This document shows, piece by piece, positions 21,480-34,451 of a DNA stretch of 64,000 bases (the first letter of the stretch is position 1; each line of letters begins with the position of its first letter). The notes below the pieces were generated by a model. It made no database searches. It had not been told where the DNA came from and saw nothing but the letters and a program-made list of their open reading frames with translations. A program made the position numbers and the translations under genes. The DNA comes from Apostichopus japonicus (taxonomy: Eukaryota; Echinodermata; Holothuroidea; Aspidochirotida; Stichopodidae): positions 14,319,417 to 14,383,416 of the forward strand of contig NC_092571.1 in NCBI RefSeq assembly GCF_037975245.1, written 5' to 3'.

Positions 21480-24085
21480 GCTTGTCAACTAGGCAGACAT
21501 ATACTAATTTGTCGAGGTGTGTACAATTCGCCTGTATCGAGAAGAATATGGTTCGGTATCGATGATTGTTCAATTTAACAAAACTAATTGCAAGATTGCT
21601 TGGCGGTGAATGAGATGGCGTAGCCTGCAGTAAAATAACAACCAGTTATAATCAGTTTGTCGGCTTGTCGAGACCTGTTTCCAAGGGCCGTTGTTATTCT
21701 GTTTTGGGTAATAGAGGCCTACGGACGGTCCGACCGTTTTTACTTTTGTAGATGATTCGTGTTCAGTTCGGTGTGACCAAGGGGGGGGTGGGGGGTTCAG
21801 TTGGATGTATGTGGTAATTGTTTGTTGCTGATAGTTTAGTTAAAGTACGGGTAGGGTTTGGTGTTGAAAGCATTTAAGCCGTGACGTTTTCAATTCCTCT
21901 GGGCGGATCACGTAAGCAGCACAGTAAAGTTACAACCAATAACAATCGGTTCCGAACCACTGGGAGTACCATATTACGTAAATACTCCCTAAGTGAGGAT
22001 ATCAGCATATAGGCCGGGAAGCTTGGCCTCGTATGAGTTGCGATAGTTCTGACCAAAGTCGTTCATGATGAACACATTTTGGATATCTTACGATGTTTCT
22101 TAGTTCCTAATATCTGAAAGCTATTAGTCTGGTCCCCTTATTATGTACATAAGATAGTATACTATAGTAGTTAATTTTTTTCTGGCTCGCTGTAGCGTGG
22201 TTTGCACTGCCGTAGGTGATGTAGGTAGGATGGACGGGGCGAGGTCATTTTTGCATTCAAAGAATACTTTATTTCTTCTTCATTTTTTTATTCTCCTCTA
22301 CATTTTTCCTTTAATCTTTCTCAGCAGCCCTAGTCACCTCAATCAATTACCATATAATTTGATGTACCCTGCATAATTTTATTAATTTATTTTTATCTAT
22401 ATTCATGTTCTCTCTTTTGAGTAAGCTTATGTCTTCGTTTTTATTGATTAAGTGATTGAAATTAAATTGAATTAGATTAAAAACTTGAATTGTACTGAGT
22501 TTTAACGGTCAATACCGCAGTACAAATTGACCAAAACTAGCGACTATCTTTTGTTTGTGTAACTGAAGGGATACCGGGTTGATTATCTGAATTAATCAGG
22601 TTGTTATTTTAAGTTACCGTCGATTCGTCTCATCCACTCCTTTCTACACAGTTCCGACGGTGGCGAGGGGAAGGTTAACGCTGCATATCCAATGCACTAA
22701 TCCCCTAATGGTATTTCCATACTGTGTGTATGGAAATGACTTTCAGCAAACATGGATTACTTTAGTGAACAATTGTTCTATTTAGGAGACATATGGGTTG
22801 AATTCAGTGTCGGGGGCTGCCATTTTGATGAGATATAGGAGTATAAGAGATGACAGTCATTACGGTTCATTCTTATGGGCAAATATTCGCCGTCCAAATT
22901 TGTTTACTCTTTTCACCACCTTTACTTTTCTATTCATTTTACGCAACTAAAAACCTTGGCGGTTGAGGGACTAGTGTATTAATCCACCGCCCCAGACGGT
23001 ATGTCTGAGACTCGAAAAACACATTCCATACTTGTCGTACGTTTTCGGGAGATTATCCCAGCACCAAGATGTTACCAGGCGATGGAAGCATTGCCAAAGA
23101 CATTTATATTCGATTCTTATAGATAAAAATCATTGCAAGGGCTCTAGCTTTTTTAAATAAGGTCTATGAAACTGAAATGTCGCCCTCACATTCAAGAGAA
23201 AGTTATCTCTTGTTTCTAAATGACAATCTGTCTTTGAGCTCCTAAATGTGAAATGATGCTTGTATTTTGACATTAAAGTAAGGTCCGTTGTGCTATTCTT
23301 ACAAAGTTAATTAAAGATAGTTTTCACGTACCCAAAACAAGTACCTAATATTTGTGAACGATAAGTAACATGCTCTCCTTACCATTGGCCAATCTTATTA
23401 TAATATGCGTATTTAAAGACATTGATTATACACGTTGTTGATTTCTATTAGTATTTTAACATTTCTTTTTAATACCTCACAGTTACTTATAGGAAGATGT
23501 AATGAACAAATTCGACGGCATGTTTCACAGTATCTTTTAAATATCTTTGAATAAAAGGATCTATATTATTTCTTGCTTCATCGAGTTAAACGACTTATTG
23601 TATGTTGTGTGAAAAATGGAATGTTACCCCCTCCTATATTTCCTACTGTAACCAACCTTCTATCTTCCATTTCGTTTGATTGATCGTTTTATACCATCTT
23701 AAAAGAATATTAATAATGTTTTAACGTCGCTAACTTTAAGCAATATTGTTATTTTACAACAGTCACGTCTTCACAAATTCCTGCTCTTTTACAACGTTCT
23801 TATTTTCAAAGTTGGTCAGCCAGTTGAGTTGGCCCTCTCATGTATTATAATATCACTTTCTACCCCAACATAATCTCTCAAGAAAAGCTGCTGCCTCACA
23901 AAGATGGTTTCATTTCATGTTCCCGTGTGCCTCGTAAGCGATATCAAACTATTAATTGAGGCGAATCCATGTTTTTTTCTAAAGGAAATGGATTGCCCTT
24001 CGGTCGATGCCTCCCATGTAGGCGGTGGGTATGTTGGCAGCATCCTTATGGAAAATTGTGCAATCTGAGGAATTGATGGTGCCTC
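21480..24085. other. No gene seen; diverged LINE-tail remnant
   Basis: Collinear with 41.0-45.6 kb of unit 2. At 21868-21915 a stretch (GTGACGTTTT...GGGCGGATCACGTAA) resembles the family A 3' end, with a counterpart at 42.51-42.55 kb, so this relic predates the duplication. A G-rich run lies at 21781-21796. I see no exon. Confidence 0.45.
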
Positions 24086-24089
24086 TCCC

Positions 24090-26790
24090 GACTAACCTTT
24101 CTTAGTCGGTATCGACTGACCAGTTGCACTGACTAGAATCACTGAAAGAATTAAACCCGACTAGTTTCACTGACTAGAATCACTGAAAGAAAAGAGAGCA
24201 GAAGAAACACAAATAATGTGTACGTTGGCAATATTTATTTCTGATAAAACTTCTGATGTCTACAAAAGCTGACTTTCGACAGATGAAGAAAAAATCACTG
24301 TAAACAAAAATCTGAAAATATCATTTTATTCCAACAAAGTTAAGACAAGTTAATGGATCAAACAGTGCTGCACAATAATGCAAAGTTGAATCTTGGGCAA
24401 GAGTTCCTTACGACTTTCGTTTTAAAATGGTACCCCAAATCGACACCAGTTAAGTCTTCGCGAAAAAGAGTTTTCTCTTAACTAGAAATGGCCTCCCACT
24501 TGTCTTCAGAAAAATCTGCACCATTATTGACCTGTGAACAGAAAATATGATATACGTGTAAGCACAGATACAGATATAGCACATGATAACTCACATTATC
24601 ATAAACATACATTTACATTAAAATGTTATAACAAATTGGTAGGTATACATTTAAATCTAGGTCCCTCAAATTATAAGCCAGGAATAGCAGCTTTACCAAA
24701 TAATTATTAGCTTTGCACAGCATAACACCAAGTTATTTTTCAAAGCTTAATAATCATGTTAATCATGTTAATAATGATCCCAATAGACCGGGAGCCCAGA
24801 GGGTTTGGTTAGCTGGGAAGGTAACCAATTGCCTTGTACATCACAATGTTCACAGTGCATTCCTGTATATGAAACCAGACGACTGGCAAACCGGCTGTGG
24901 TGGGTGTGGCTGGGAGAGCAATTTTAAAGTAGGTTTCGAGTGGTTACCTCATGAGCTGACCTAGGTCAGCCGTGAGGGGTCAATTATTGATCACTGGCAG
25001 GGGTACCCCACTACCAATAATTACTGGCGATGGCCATTTGTTGCTCTTGGGGCCATTCCTGACACAGTGTACTTACTTTGATGTGGTTACCATGAAAGCT
25101 GATATAGGTTAGCTATTAGGTGACTTTAAAATTGCTATTGCTAAATTGCTAAATGATATACAAGACTGTTTTTTTTTAAAACAGGTTATGAAAAGTATCT
25201 TTAATATCATTAAACAGTTGGGTACAATAGTTAAACTCACTCTTCCATCTTCTTTTCTCTATGGTACTTGTTCCTTTGCTTTTTGGACTATCGGATAAAC
25301 TCTTTAGTTCTGCGAAGGGTACCAATATATCATCTTAAAACAAGTGTTTAAGCCATATATAACACAGTTCTCCTCTTCTGTTGTTGCCTCCACACTAGTG
25401 TCGTACTTCACAGGAAACCTCACCCTTGACTTGGATATTTGGCTTTTCAATTCTTCCTGGAAAAAAGAAACAGCAAAGTATTCATCATTTGAAAAAAAAA
25501 AATTAAAGAAAGTTGTCACTACAAAGTTATGTGAGATTTGCTTCCACTATAGTCTCAAAAAACAATCCCAAAGTTTGAAGCAGACTGTATAAAGCTGAAC
25601 ATTTGAACCAGAGTGTCATCACCATTGCAACCAGAATCAAATGCCCAGAATACAGAGATAATAAAACATGGGCTAAATCTTTGTTTGTTTTATGATCTAT
25701 AACAATATAAAATTTTAGAAACACAAATGCACTGAGCCAATTTATTTATAGGCTTAATCGTTTTTAGTTGTTATTTTGCTTGCTCACATAAGAAGCCTGT
25801 TTAGACCTAGGCTAGAGAAGAATCAGTACTTTGTTACACTAAGTTTGTCTTTCGGTCGTTTTGATTTAGTTTTACTAGTAGTACTGTAGTATATAATACC
25901 GGTGACTAGCCAACATAATTTGTTCAGCCTACTGTGACTGTAAGTTTGAAGGTCTAGCCTTGCTTATTCAATATCACATAGCCTACCGATTTAGATTCAC
26001 ATGGGAAATTACAGGAAATCTTTACCAAATGAGTATAGACTTCAAATAAACTATTGAGACTTATAGTCCCAGCATTTGTTTGGGAATAAATTAGAAGATT
26101 ATGTGCCACTGCTCAATCTAGCCCAATACATACATAACACATTGTTAATTAGTGTTTTGAATGCACACTTTAGTGTTGAGAATGCACTACAGTACCCAGT
26201 AGAAGCCTATAGGCTACTCACTGTCATTGCACTTGTGTATTGCGAAACGCCAGCGTAACAACGGTTACACGTACTGCGTAGCGTAACACTAACCATAATA
26301 CAGTACTAGTGCCAGTGGCCTAACAATTAACTTTAATTTTACCTTCAATAAAAGTAATAACAGGTAGGCCGATGATGGCAGTTAATACCTCCATTCTTCT
26401 AAAGACCTTCTTGGGTGATTTACGGTTGAAAGTTGCTAAGAGTGATCGTATGAAACTATGCCAAGCCCAGCAAGCTGCCGTTGCCTCTCGGTTTCGAAAG
26501 TGAATTGAATCGAATTGGGTTAAAATACATTAGTCCGTCGACACCGACTAAGCTACGACTATGGCGTAAATCGGGTGTCCGTGTCGTTCTTAGTCCATGG
26601 GTTAAAATACCTTAGTCCGTCGCCACCGACTAAGCTGCGATTATATTTTCCTTAGTCAGTGTAAAATGACTAAGAAGCAGTGATGAAACGAAGATTTTTG
26701 CTAGTCCGTGTGCATTGACTAACGTTACAAACTAATTTAACGTTAGTCCGTGGCAATATTGACTAGTTTACTTTTTCAGTGAAGTGGTGA
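24090..26790. mobile_element. Element with terminal TTAGTC/GACTAA hairpin arrays
   Basis: An approximately 2.7-kb segment present only in unit 1; the matching place in unit 2 (about 45.48-45.64 kb) has only about 160 unrelated bases. The left end has CCGACTAACCTTTCTTAGTCGG, an 8-bp perfect stem, then further GACTAG/TCACTGAAAG repeats. The right end (26529-26770) has five successive imperfect palindromes of the form TTAGTCnGT...GACTAA. TCACTGAAAGAATTAAAC at the left (24139) resembles the inverse of the right end (TTCACTGAAAAAGTAAAC). This looks like a DNA transposon with complex inverted ends, of a superfamily I do not recognise. I could not fix the target duplication. A possible spliced gene lies inside. 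Confidence 0.5.
24478..26394 (-). CDS. Possible small spliced gene inside the hairpin-ended element
   Basis: Tentative. On the minus strand an ATG at 26394 opens a short exon (MEVLTAIIGLPVITFIE) ending at a donor GAAG|GTAAAA (26343). A 33-nt exon (25456-25424) follows after TTTTTTCCAG, ending AAGG|GTGAGG, and then a 69-nt exon (25309-25241) after CTTCGCAG, ending AAGA|GTGAGT. All three join in one frame. A further acceptor TTCTGTTCACAG|GTCAA (24531) lies downstream. Entered in phase it gives an immediate stop; in another phase it gives a short acidic tail (NNGADFSEDKWEAI) to a stop at 24478. The product would be about 55-70 residues with no domain I recognise. The span given includes introns. 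Confidence 0.3.
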
Positions 26791-29650
26791 ACACTTATGA
26801 ATCAGCTGCTGTGATAACAATATCCACTGAGATCGATATAGAACTTAAATTAGAGCAAGTCTTCTACAGTTCTTGACTCTTAAGTAAGCTCACCGATGTC
26901 ATATTGCCGATCCCGAAGAAAGATGATGAATGCTTCAACGAGGAAAAAGAAAGAAAGAAAGAAATATAATTAATAGTTCGACAAGCAGTAACATGATTAA
27001 GGTTCTTCGAGATGAAACACAGTTAGATCGCTTATCAATCAGTACGAAGTGCTTGTTCATCTCACCCGTTACATATCTTTGAACACAAAATATGTGACAC
27101 TGTAACACCAACATGAAAACATTTAAAGCCTGTTCAATACGCATTTATTGAGCATGCCTTGATCATGTTCATGAGGTGTTTGCGTGTGAGTTGCCCTCGC
27201 TCTCTACTTTGAATAAATGATATTTATTTAAATGATTACACTTTATATTATTACCTATATTGTTCTAATATGGTGTAAATTTGTGATACAAAAGACAGTT
27301 CGTAGAACCTAAGCCAACCATTTCAAGTGAATTAGATCCGCTGAATGCTGAATGTATAAGCGTCATTAGGCTGGGAAATAGACAAACCACACATCGCAGA
27401 GACTTCTGTGTGATTTTAATAGAGACATACAAAATATTAAAGACCAGAAAAGTAAGATAAAGATGAGTAGGACGTAATGGAGACCCACGTTTGAAGCATT
27501 TAATATCAGCGTAGCCAGGGGATGGCGTTTGGGCCGGAGGAGTTGGTGAACCAGTAGGCGGATCGTATAGTGTGTGTCAACGTGGGGATGTATGTCGTCG
27601 TGGCTGTGCGTGTCATGTGGAAAAAGAGAACATAATATTATACATATTCTTCTGAATACACAAGTGTTGGTTGACTGTAGACTACCTAGATGTACACCCT
27701 CATATAGTATTACAGTCATTATATTTATTACTCTCTTTTTACTCTACTTCAATGGAAGAAAAAAAGTGCGTAGAATTGTGAAGAAACGTTCGTTCTTTTC
27801 TTTTCGCGATAAATTCACCAAAATTGCTGTGTATTTCAGTTCAATGAAATCATAAGTAACAAAACAAAAGCAAGTGGGATGCTTGATATTTGTGCTTTAA
27901 TCTGTCACGGTTTTGTAGTCTGACTTTTTTCCTGAAGATCCTCTTACTAAGATTTGAAGTTTATCTTATCTGTCAACCACCGTAAGTTAACTTTTATTTA
28001 AAGTAGATTCTTAAAACCGTAGCTATTCCAGGTAAAACGAGGCGTTTTGGTTAGCACAGAGTGAAATGCTAGGGTGGATAAGTGCTATACGGCGGATATC
28101 AGAGGACACTTACGGCGAGTAACCTGTACACCTTACCAATGAGAAGATTGTCTTTGTTATAACTTCAATAAAATGAGTGTTGAAGGTACCACGAGGTTAC
28201 TTCATGAGAGGTCCGCGAAGTGCCCGATGAAATATGAACCTACAGTCAAGGGAATCGGTGATCATTACGGAGAATTGATATAAGATGAGTTCTACCGCTG
28301 GTAGTTGGGTCATGCTTTTGAAAGTTGATCCTGCTTTCTATAGCATATCTGTAAATAATGCGCCTACCGCATACTGATCATCTGTAAAATTAATTTAACT
28401 AATTTAAACACCATTATGAAACAATGCATATAGATTGACAAATACTAAGCAATCTATCCAGACCGCAATACGCTACATGAATTTGAATCACAAATACAAA
28501 CGATACATCCAGAATCTTTGAAAACAATATGATAAAAGCAAAACCCAAATAACTAATTATGAACGCAAACAGCGCTAAAACATAAAATAATGAACTTTGC
28601 TTGGTTACAGCGTAAACTCGTTCTTTAAAACACGACATCACATTGTCCCAAACACCAGTAGGAAGAGATCCACAACCTTTTAAACACCTACACTATATCT
28701 TGAATCAATAAAAAAAAAACTAATATCACAAAATCAGAAAGCACTCAAAAGGATATGTACAGGACCGAGGGAAGAAGTAACGGCATGAATCGTGAAGAAT
28801 ACTCATTCTGTCCTACGGAATAATCAATAATTTGAAATCTCTTTGACCTTAATGGCTAGCCAGACGATACCAAGAAAAGTCTCTTAAAGCAAAATATGAT
28901 CAGAAATGATGAAAAAAGAAAAACATTTCAACACCAAACGATTGTCTATATTGTCTAGCACAATTACTAAAAATGATATTTCCAGAACCACCGAGACGTT
29001 TACAAACCCTTAACTATAATATACATAACGACGGAAAATACTTGTAATTGTCAAATGTCAGTATTCAACCATAAGGATCGGTTTTTAAAGATATATTATA
29101 TGATAAATGCTATCATTTAGTCTTCTCTGATTATCTTGTCGTATGATACACTTAATTTTGAAATGGTGGTTGCCATTCATTTTCATTTAACAATTTAAAT
29201 ATTAGTTCAGCATAGTTATAGTTTTGTCTTTTATATTCGATTCAATGATAAAAAAGTCAGGTGAATATTCATTGTTTCTTTTTCGAATATTGTTTGATCT
29301 TGTGTAGAATAAATGAAGGAAGTGATTTCATTTCTTGGTCGAAACAGTTTTGGGTAACTTGTTTTCGTAGGAAAGGTAAAATAGACACCTAATCTGCTTC
29401 CTGGTTTTACTTTCATAATTCAGAGCATACTCATTTTAAATATATTGAAAGTCTTTTTTTCTCATAACTGGCATTGGAAATGTTCACAATTTAAGTTGTG
29501 TTTATTACACAAGCAAATCGAAAGTCCATTAAACATGACACTATTTCTTGTGAACCTCTGTTACATCAGAGAGGTGTCTACAATACACCCATAGTTCAAT
29601 TAAATCAGTAAAACAATATTTTGAAACTTCTTGACGCCTGTTTCTCACTT
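26791..29650. other. No gene seen
   Basis: Collinear with 45.63-50.69 kb of unit 2, which has several LINE insertions here. Short hydrophobic open frames exist (27574-27855 plus, 28414-28641 minus) but both are broken in unit 2. Confidence 0.45.
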
Positions 29651-29689
29651 TCAGCTTACGCAGCCGTTTGGGCTGATCAAAGGCACGAC

Positions 29690-29960
29690 ATGCCAGTGGC
29701 GTATCTGGGGGGGACAAGGGAGGATACGTGCCCCGGGTTTAGAGGGCGCTGTAATGGGAGAATGAGAGTAAAAAAAGAAGCGCTTTTTAGAAAAATATGA
29801 TGAACTGTTGTTTGTCGTCAGGCATGAATATTTTCCAGTTACAGAATCTGAACGGAGTGTAGTTGTTTTTATTAACAAATTTATAGATTGTGATTTCTCC
29901 AGTCCATTTCGACCGTTTTCTCTTTTTTTAAATTCTGTTCTGTATTCTGTAATGACTACA
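29690..29960. mobile_element. Probable hAT-like remnant at the unit 1/unit 2 junction
   Basis: CCAGTGGCGTATCTGGGGGGG followed by TACGTGCCCC resembles the terminal sequence of the element at 17.36 kb. No opposite terminus is found, so this is a single-ended relic. It lies just before the start of unit 2. Confidence 0.35.
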
Positions 29961-31002
29961 TGTCACGGTACACAAACAAACTTTAAATTATAATTATAAT
30001 TTTACTTATCCAACCTAATCAACCACATTGTTAATAGAATTTAAATAAATAATGGCATTGAAAAAAAAATATATAACTTAAATAGATGTCTTAAGCACAA
30101 GTATATATGCTATAGCACTTATTTAATGGTTTCAAAAATAGTATTACTATCAAATAAATCATTATTTTTTAAATGTGATGTAATAACAGCAACGTTGATC
30201 TTATTTTGAAGTAGTTGATGACCTATCAAGAGAAGAAGTTATATTTGGCACAAATTAAAAAACACAATACTTTCTTCCTCCGCATAAGGGTTTAAGTTTT
30301 TAAATGCATTTAACAGCCACTGCGAAACTCGCAATGGCATAAACATACTTATTTTATTGTTATTCCTTTCGTAACTACCGAGCTGTCTGGAATGTGTTGA
30401 AAAGAATCCCTACAACAACAAAAATCTCTGTTTATCCGAGACAGTCGTTAATCACTAAACTTATTAATGAGAGTATCATAAAAATAGTGTGTGCTTTGTT
30501 TCGTTATTGAACATTGTTTGACATTGAAAGATTAAAAACAAAGCAATTAAGGAAGTGATTTTTTTCACGAATCAAAGCAACTATTCAAATCGTTAGCCTG
30601 TATGTAGGAAAAACAGAAGAGAAATTACACTTCTATGTTTTACTTTCACAATTGAAAGCATGGTAAGTTTAAAAAAAAGTGGCAAGTACATTTTCTCACG
30701 AATGACCTTTATAACCATTCTTTGCAATAATCTTTTACAGTTTATATCAACTTTATTAACTTTGAATTCAAAGGTGTTTATTATGTGATGATTGTATTCA
30801 TTGATCGTTATAACATTAAACTTATATTCGTGACACAAAATACCAGTTATAATGTTAGTGTTAATATTACACTAATGAATGTTACAGCAATAAAATATGC
30901 AAATACTGAACTAGAAATTTTCATAAAGAATGTCGCTGTCTTGTTTTCTTTAAGATACATTTTCCCGTTCAAATAACGTAATGACTTAAAGTAATGACTT
31001 AC

Positions 31003-31400
31003 CTTGATCGGTTCTGGAGAATGTTAAATTCACATCTGTCAGCACACTGTGATGTAGAAAGGGACTTCAACTGTTCCTGGGTACAGATGCATCCAATGGT
31101 TGAGTTCTGATCACAATAAGTAACGTAGACTAAAAGCTCTTTAGTCCGTTATTAGCTGTGTAATGTTTCTGATAATCACAGCCCTCGCATTGGATTATTT
31201 CCAGATTTATCGGTGGAAACCCGTCTGTTATTGAACAAGATAGAGCGACGTGTTATAGGATGGAGATGAGGAGAGGCCTTGACAAATAAGGTGTAGAAGG
31301 CTGGTATAATGTTAAGAGTTGTTAGATGTGATGAGAGTAAAGTGTATACGCGAGTTATCATCAGTCTATGATATATGATAAGTAGAAACACCTGAGAGCG
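31003..31400 (-). pseudogene. P1 (unit 2): decayed A-type Ig exon
   Basis: Near-identical to P1 of unit 1, with the same donor (31003/31002) and the same single-base insertion in TTCTGGAGAATG. The rest of the Ig1 half and the leader are gone. Confidence 0.75.
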
Positions 31401-31980
31401 TTTTACTGTACTTTAATAATTATCTTGTTAGGAATTCACTGTTTATGCGTACATCGATAGTAAACGTATTTGATACTTGAGTCTGTGGGGGATAAAAACA
31501 CTGAAATACGAAAATGTTGTGAGGCAAGGCAACCTTGACCTTAGAATACTTTTCATATATTTAATGAGACGGAATTGATTTTGTGCGTGATACTAAGTTG
31601 TGGACTGCATGAAAAACGAACAACAACATTACAAGACACCGTCTCTTTTGTAAGCCGACGAGGAGTGTGCATAAATTTAAAACTTAAAGTAGCCTTCAAG
31701 TTTATGAGGTACTATTACCAGCCCTATCGACGGAGAAAGTATTCCAACCAGGATGCCAAAAGTATCACTCTCCCACGAAATATAATTTAAAGAGTGTTAA
31801 GCAATTTATGACTGCAACCCATTTTACTGAGCCAATAGTTTTGGTATTATCCCCAGCCCACTCCTGCCTGTTTATATAAAAGCACGTGTTTTGCCACTAA
31901 AAACATGAACGAGGTATGAATAATACATTGAAAGCACCGGTGACCTAGAAACGCTTGAAGCAGATAACAGTTTGTCTTAC

Positions 31981-32771
31981 CTGGATATGTCTTTGGAACT
32001 TCCCAAGCACAACTATTAGAGTAACTGGTGATGGACATGAAGTCCAAGTGTCCCCGAGTAGCAACAAAGCCAACTGTTGAATTACCACTACACGAAGTAA
32101 TATAAATTTTAAACACATTAAATGTTACCTTTAAGTGAATAATAGTGTTTCTCAAATTTCCCTCTTTTCAATAACAAGCAACTCTACAACTGGATATATT
32201 TGTCTGGTCTTGAACATGTCAGTTCAAAGTAAAAATTATTATTCTGAAGTAAGAGTTTTCATGTCACAAAGGTGAGGTGAAGGAGGATGATAAACTGTAA
32301 ACAGACGGTAAGTATGCTGCAGGAGAGTAGCATGTATAATATTATGATCATAATCGACCCATGGCACATGGTAAGTTCCAGCATCTTCTGGTTGGAGGTT
32401 TAGAACTGTAAAACCCAAATCATAAAAATGCGATGAATAATTTTCAAGTGAGTAATTAAAATAAATATTGATTTACTATATGCTCACCATTTGACCATAA
32501 CAGCTCAGTTTCAGCAAAAGTACGGGCAGATGTCACTCCGATGTGGGCCATCTCAGTGAAGTTCAACTGAAATCGTAGTATATATATATAATTCATATTT
32601 ATATGAAAAGGAAATATCTCAGAAGGCAAAGTCACATCCTACAACAGAATAAAAACCTGTCAATCTGATAGCTGGTCCATCTTGACAATTAAAATTACAA
32701 TCGATACACTCAGACAATGACATTTACTGGGACATTACGACAAATAAAATAAAAAATTGTAAAATCTCCAT
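31981..32771 (-). pseudogene. P2 (unit 2): decayed signal peptide + Ig1 + Ig2 exon
   Basis: Counterpart of P2 in unit 1, from an ATG at 32771 to a donor CCAG|GTAAGA at 31981/31980. It shares the stop in the leader, so the gene was broken before duplication. It keeps an Ig2 piece lost in unit 1 (SCSGNSTVGFVATRG, near 32.07-32.11 kb). The C-terminal block reads SCAWEVPKTYPG before the donor, equivalent to RCEFNISKSNPG in the open exons. Confidence 0.75.
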
Positions 32772-32946
32772 TTGTTAACAATGATTATCATGTACGTTAC
32801 GAACACCGCTGTCTAACTCTGCAGTGTCGTCTTTAACAATGTTTACGCTGTGCTTTATAACGACCGCCGACTAACTTTGCAGTGAAGTCTTCTTTCGATA
32901 GAAACCAATAGTAGACAGAAGGTATTCTAGAAGAGGTTAAGGATCG

Positions 32947-32956
32947 TGCGCATGCA
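32947..32956 (-). promoter_or_regulatory. TGCGCATGC-type palindrome upstream of P2 (unit 2)
   Basis: TGCGCATGCA 176 bp upstream of the relic ATG, identical to the unit 1 site. It survives although the exon is dead. Confidence 0.4.
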
Positions 32957-34451
32957 CGGAAGTGTTAACACAGGAAAATAAAATACTTTGGTCACAGTAT
33001 TCAGTGAAATAATATAAGTATTTCTCAATTCCTGTTAATCTGCCTTCGGAGTGTGGATTGTAGAAGGTAAAGAACCAATGTTTATTTTTCTCGCTTATCC
33101 TTTCAATGTTCAGCTTACCATTTGTTACTCTCAGAGAATGGATGATGATAACAAATGTACGAGTTATCTCTTCATAGTTTCCATTTGCAAACTATATGAC
33201 TATATGACAGTAATGTGTGTGTGTATATACAGGTAAATATAAACCAAACGATGGTTATGCGAAATAATTCTCTGACGCTGTACGTAACTTTTAAATGTTA
33301 ATGAAACGAAATCTCATTTATATTTCAATGAAATACTGCGTGAAATCTTAAAAAAATGAAACGAAAATCGCCTTCAACCTGAAAAGTGAATGTCACAATG
33401 ACAAGGTTGTGCAGAGATGTCGTTGGTTCTCTTAAAAAAAAAACGGATGTGAACTGAATATGACAGAATGTTTCACATAGTGAACGTAGGGCAAGCAATG
33501 TCGCTTATTCCACTATTTAAATCTACCATCAGCCCACACTACATCTTCACCCATTCGACATACACCAAAACGGAAACAACAGTCCACTTTTAATTACAAA
33601 AATATGCTGCCTCAACTAGGTCACCACACAAAGGTTATAAGTATTTCCTTATATTTGTCCTAATATTTGTCCGAATACTTGTCATTAGGCCTTTGAAGAA
33701 GATCCTGCTAGAATCGAACGTCAGGCCAACTTACTTTTACACATGCTCCCACACAGGCTCTCTAGTGGATAAGCTGTTTGCTAACAGTTTTATTTTATTC
33801 TAATATTTTCTTCAAACTACTTGAGGCTCTAAGGTCAAAACCTTATGTGAATCATGCAATGGTGCCGTCTTCCATGGTTATAACTATCACATGTTCTAAT
33901 GTAGCTATATCCACAACTGCGTGCAGGTCTCCTTTTCTTAAAATTGAAGACTATTAAACAACATAACAAGGCTTCTTTGTATCACTGTACTTATCAATAA
34001 ATATCACTTGAAGAAAGTTCACGTGTTTTTGTACGTTAGCGTTGAACGTTTGCAAAAATGAACCTGGCAATGACAGGACAGGAATATCAGGAGGCGCCTG
34101 TAAAATGGAGCTTGGGATCAAAAACAAGAAGTCCCTTAACCATACCCACCAGCCCACCGACTTCGGAGCAACGCGTGCAAGGAAACGCTGAGCTTAAAGT
34201 CATTTTGGATTAAAATTGGATACTTCAACATTAACGGGGAATAAGCAGTTATAAAAGTAAAAGCTTCTGTTGGTGCGGTTTAGTATTCAGAAATTGGGCT
34301 TGGATAGTTTGTTAAATTTGAACAATTCTTTTCTTCTTGGGGTGGGGTATATTTATATGTTAACCGATGGCTATACAAATGATGAATAGACACTTTTCTC
34401 TTTCATAGCATTTGCGTACACGGTTGATAATAAAAATGACAAAAAACTCAC

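Larger units (their letters stand above)
7452..29650. repeat. Segmental duplication, unit 1
   Basis: Collinear with unit 2 from the shared start (AAACAAACTTTAAATTATAA at 7456 and 29971) to a shared end (CAATACACCCAxxxTTCAAT near 29.58 and 50.61 kb). Offset is about 22.5 kb at the left and changes stepwise where one unit carries an insertion: the RTE-like LINE at 10.73 kb, the hairpin-ended element at 24.1 kb, and LINE copies in unit 2. The 14.5-17.3 kb part matches unit 3 (61.3-63.9 kb) better than unit 2. Confidence 0.85.

Noticed and set aside
27574-27855. 93-codon plus-strand frame with a hydrophobic stretch and a basic tail
   Set aside because: Considered as a transmembrane/cytoplasmic exon, but it is on the opposite strand to the Ig family and stops appear in the unit 2 counterpart (46.1-46.3 kb).
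28414-28641. 75-codon minus-strand frame with two hydrophobic stretches
   Set aside because: Looks like a membrane protein at first sight, but the unit 2 counterpart (47.1-47.3 kb) is broken and there are no splice borders; AT-rich DNA readily gives hydrophobic frames.
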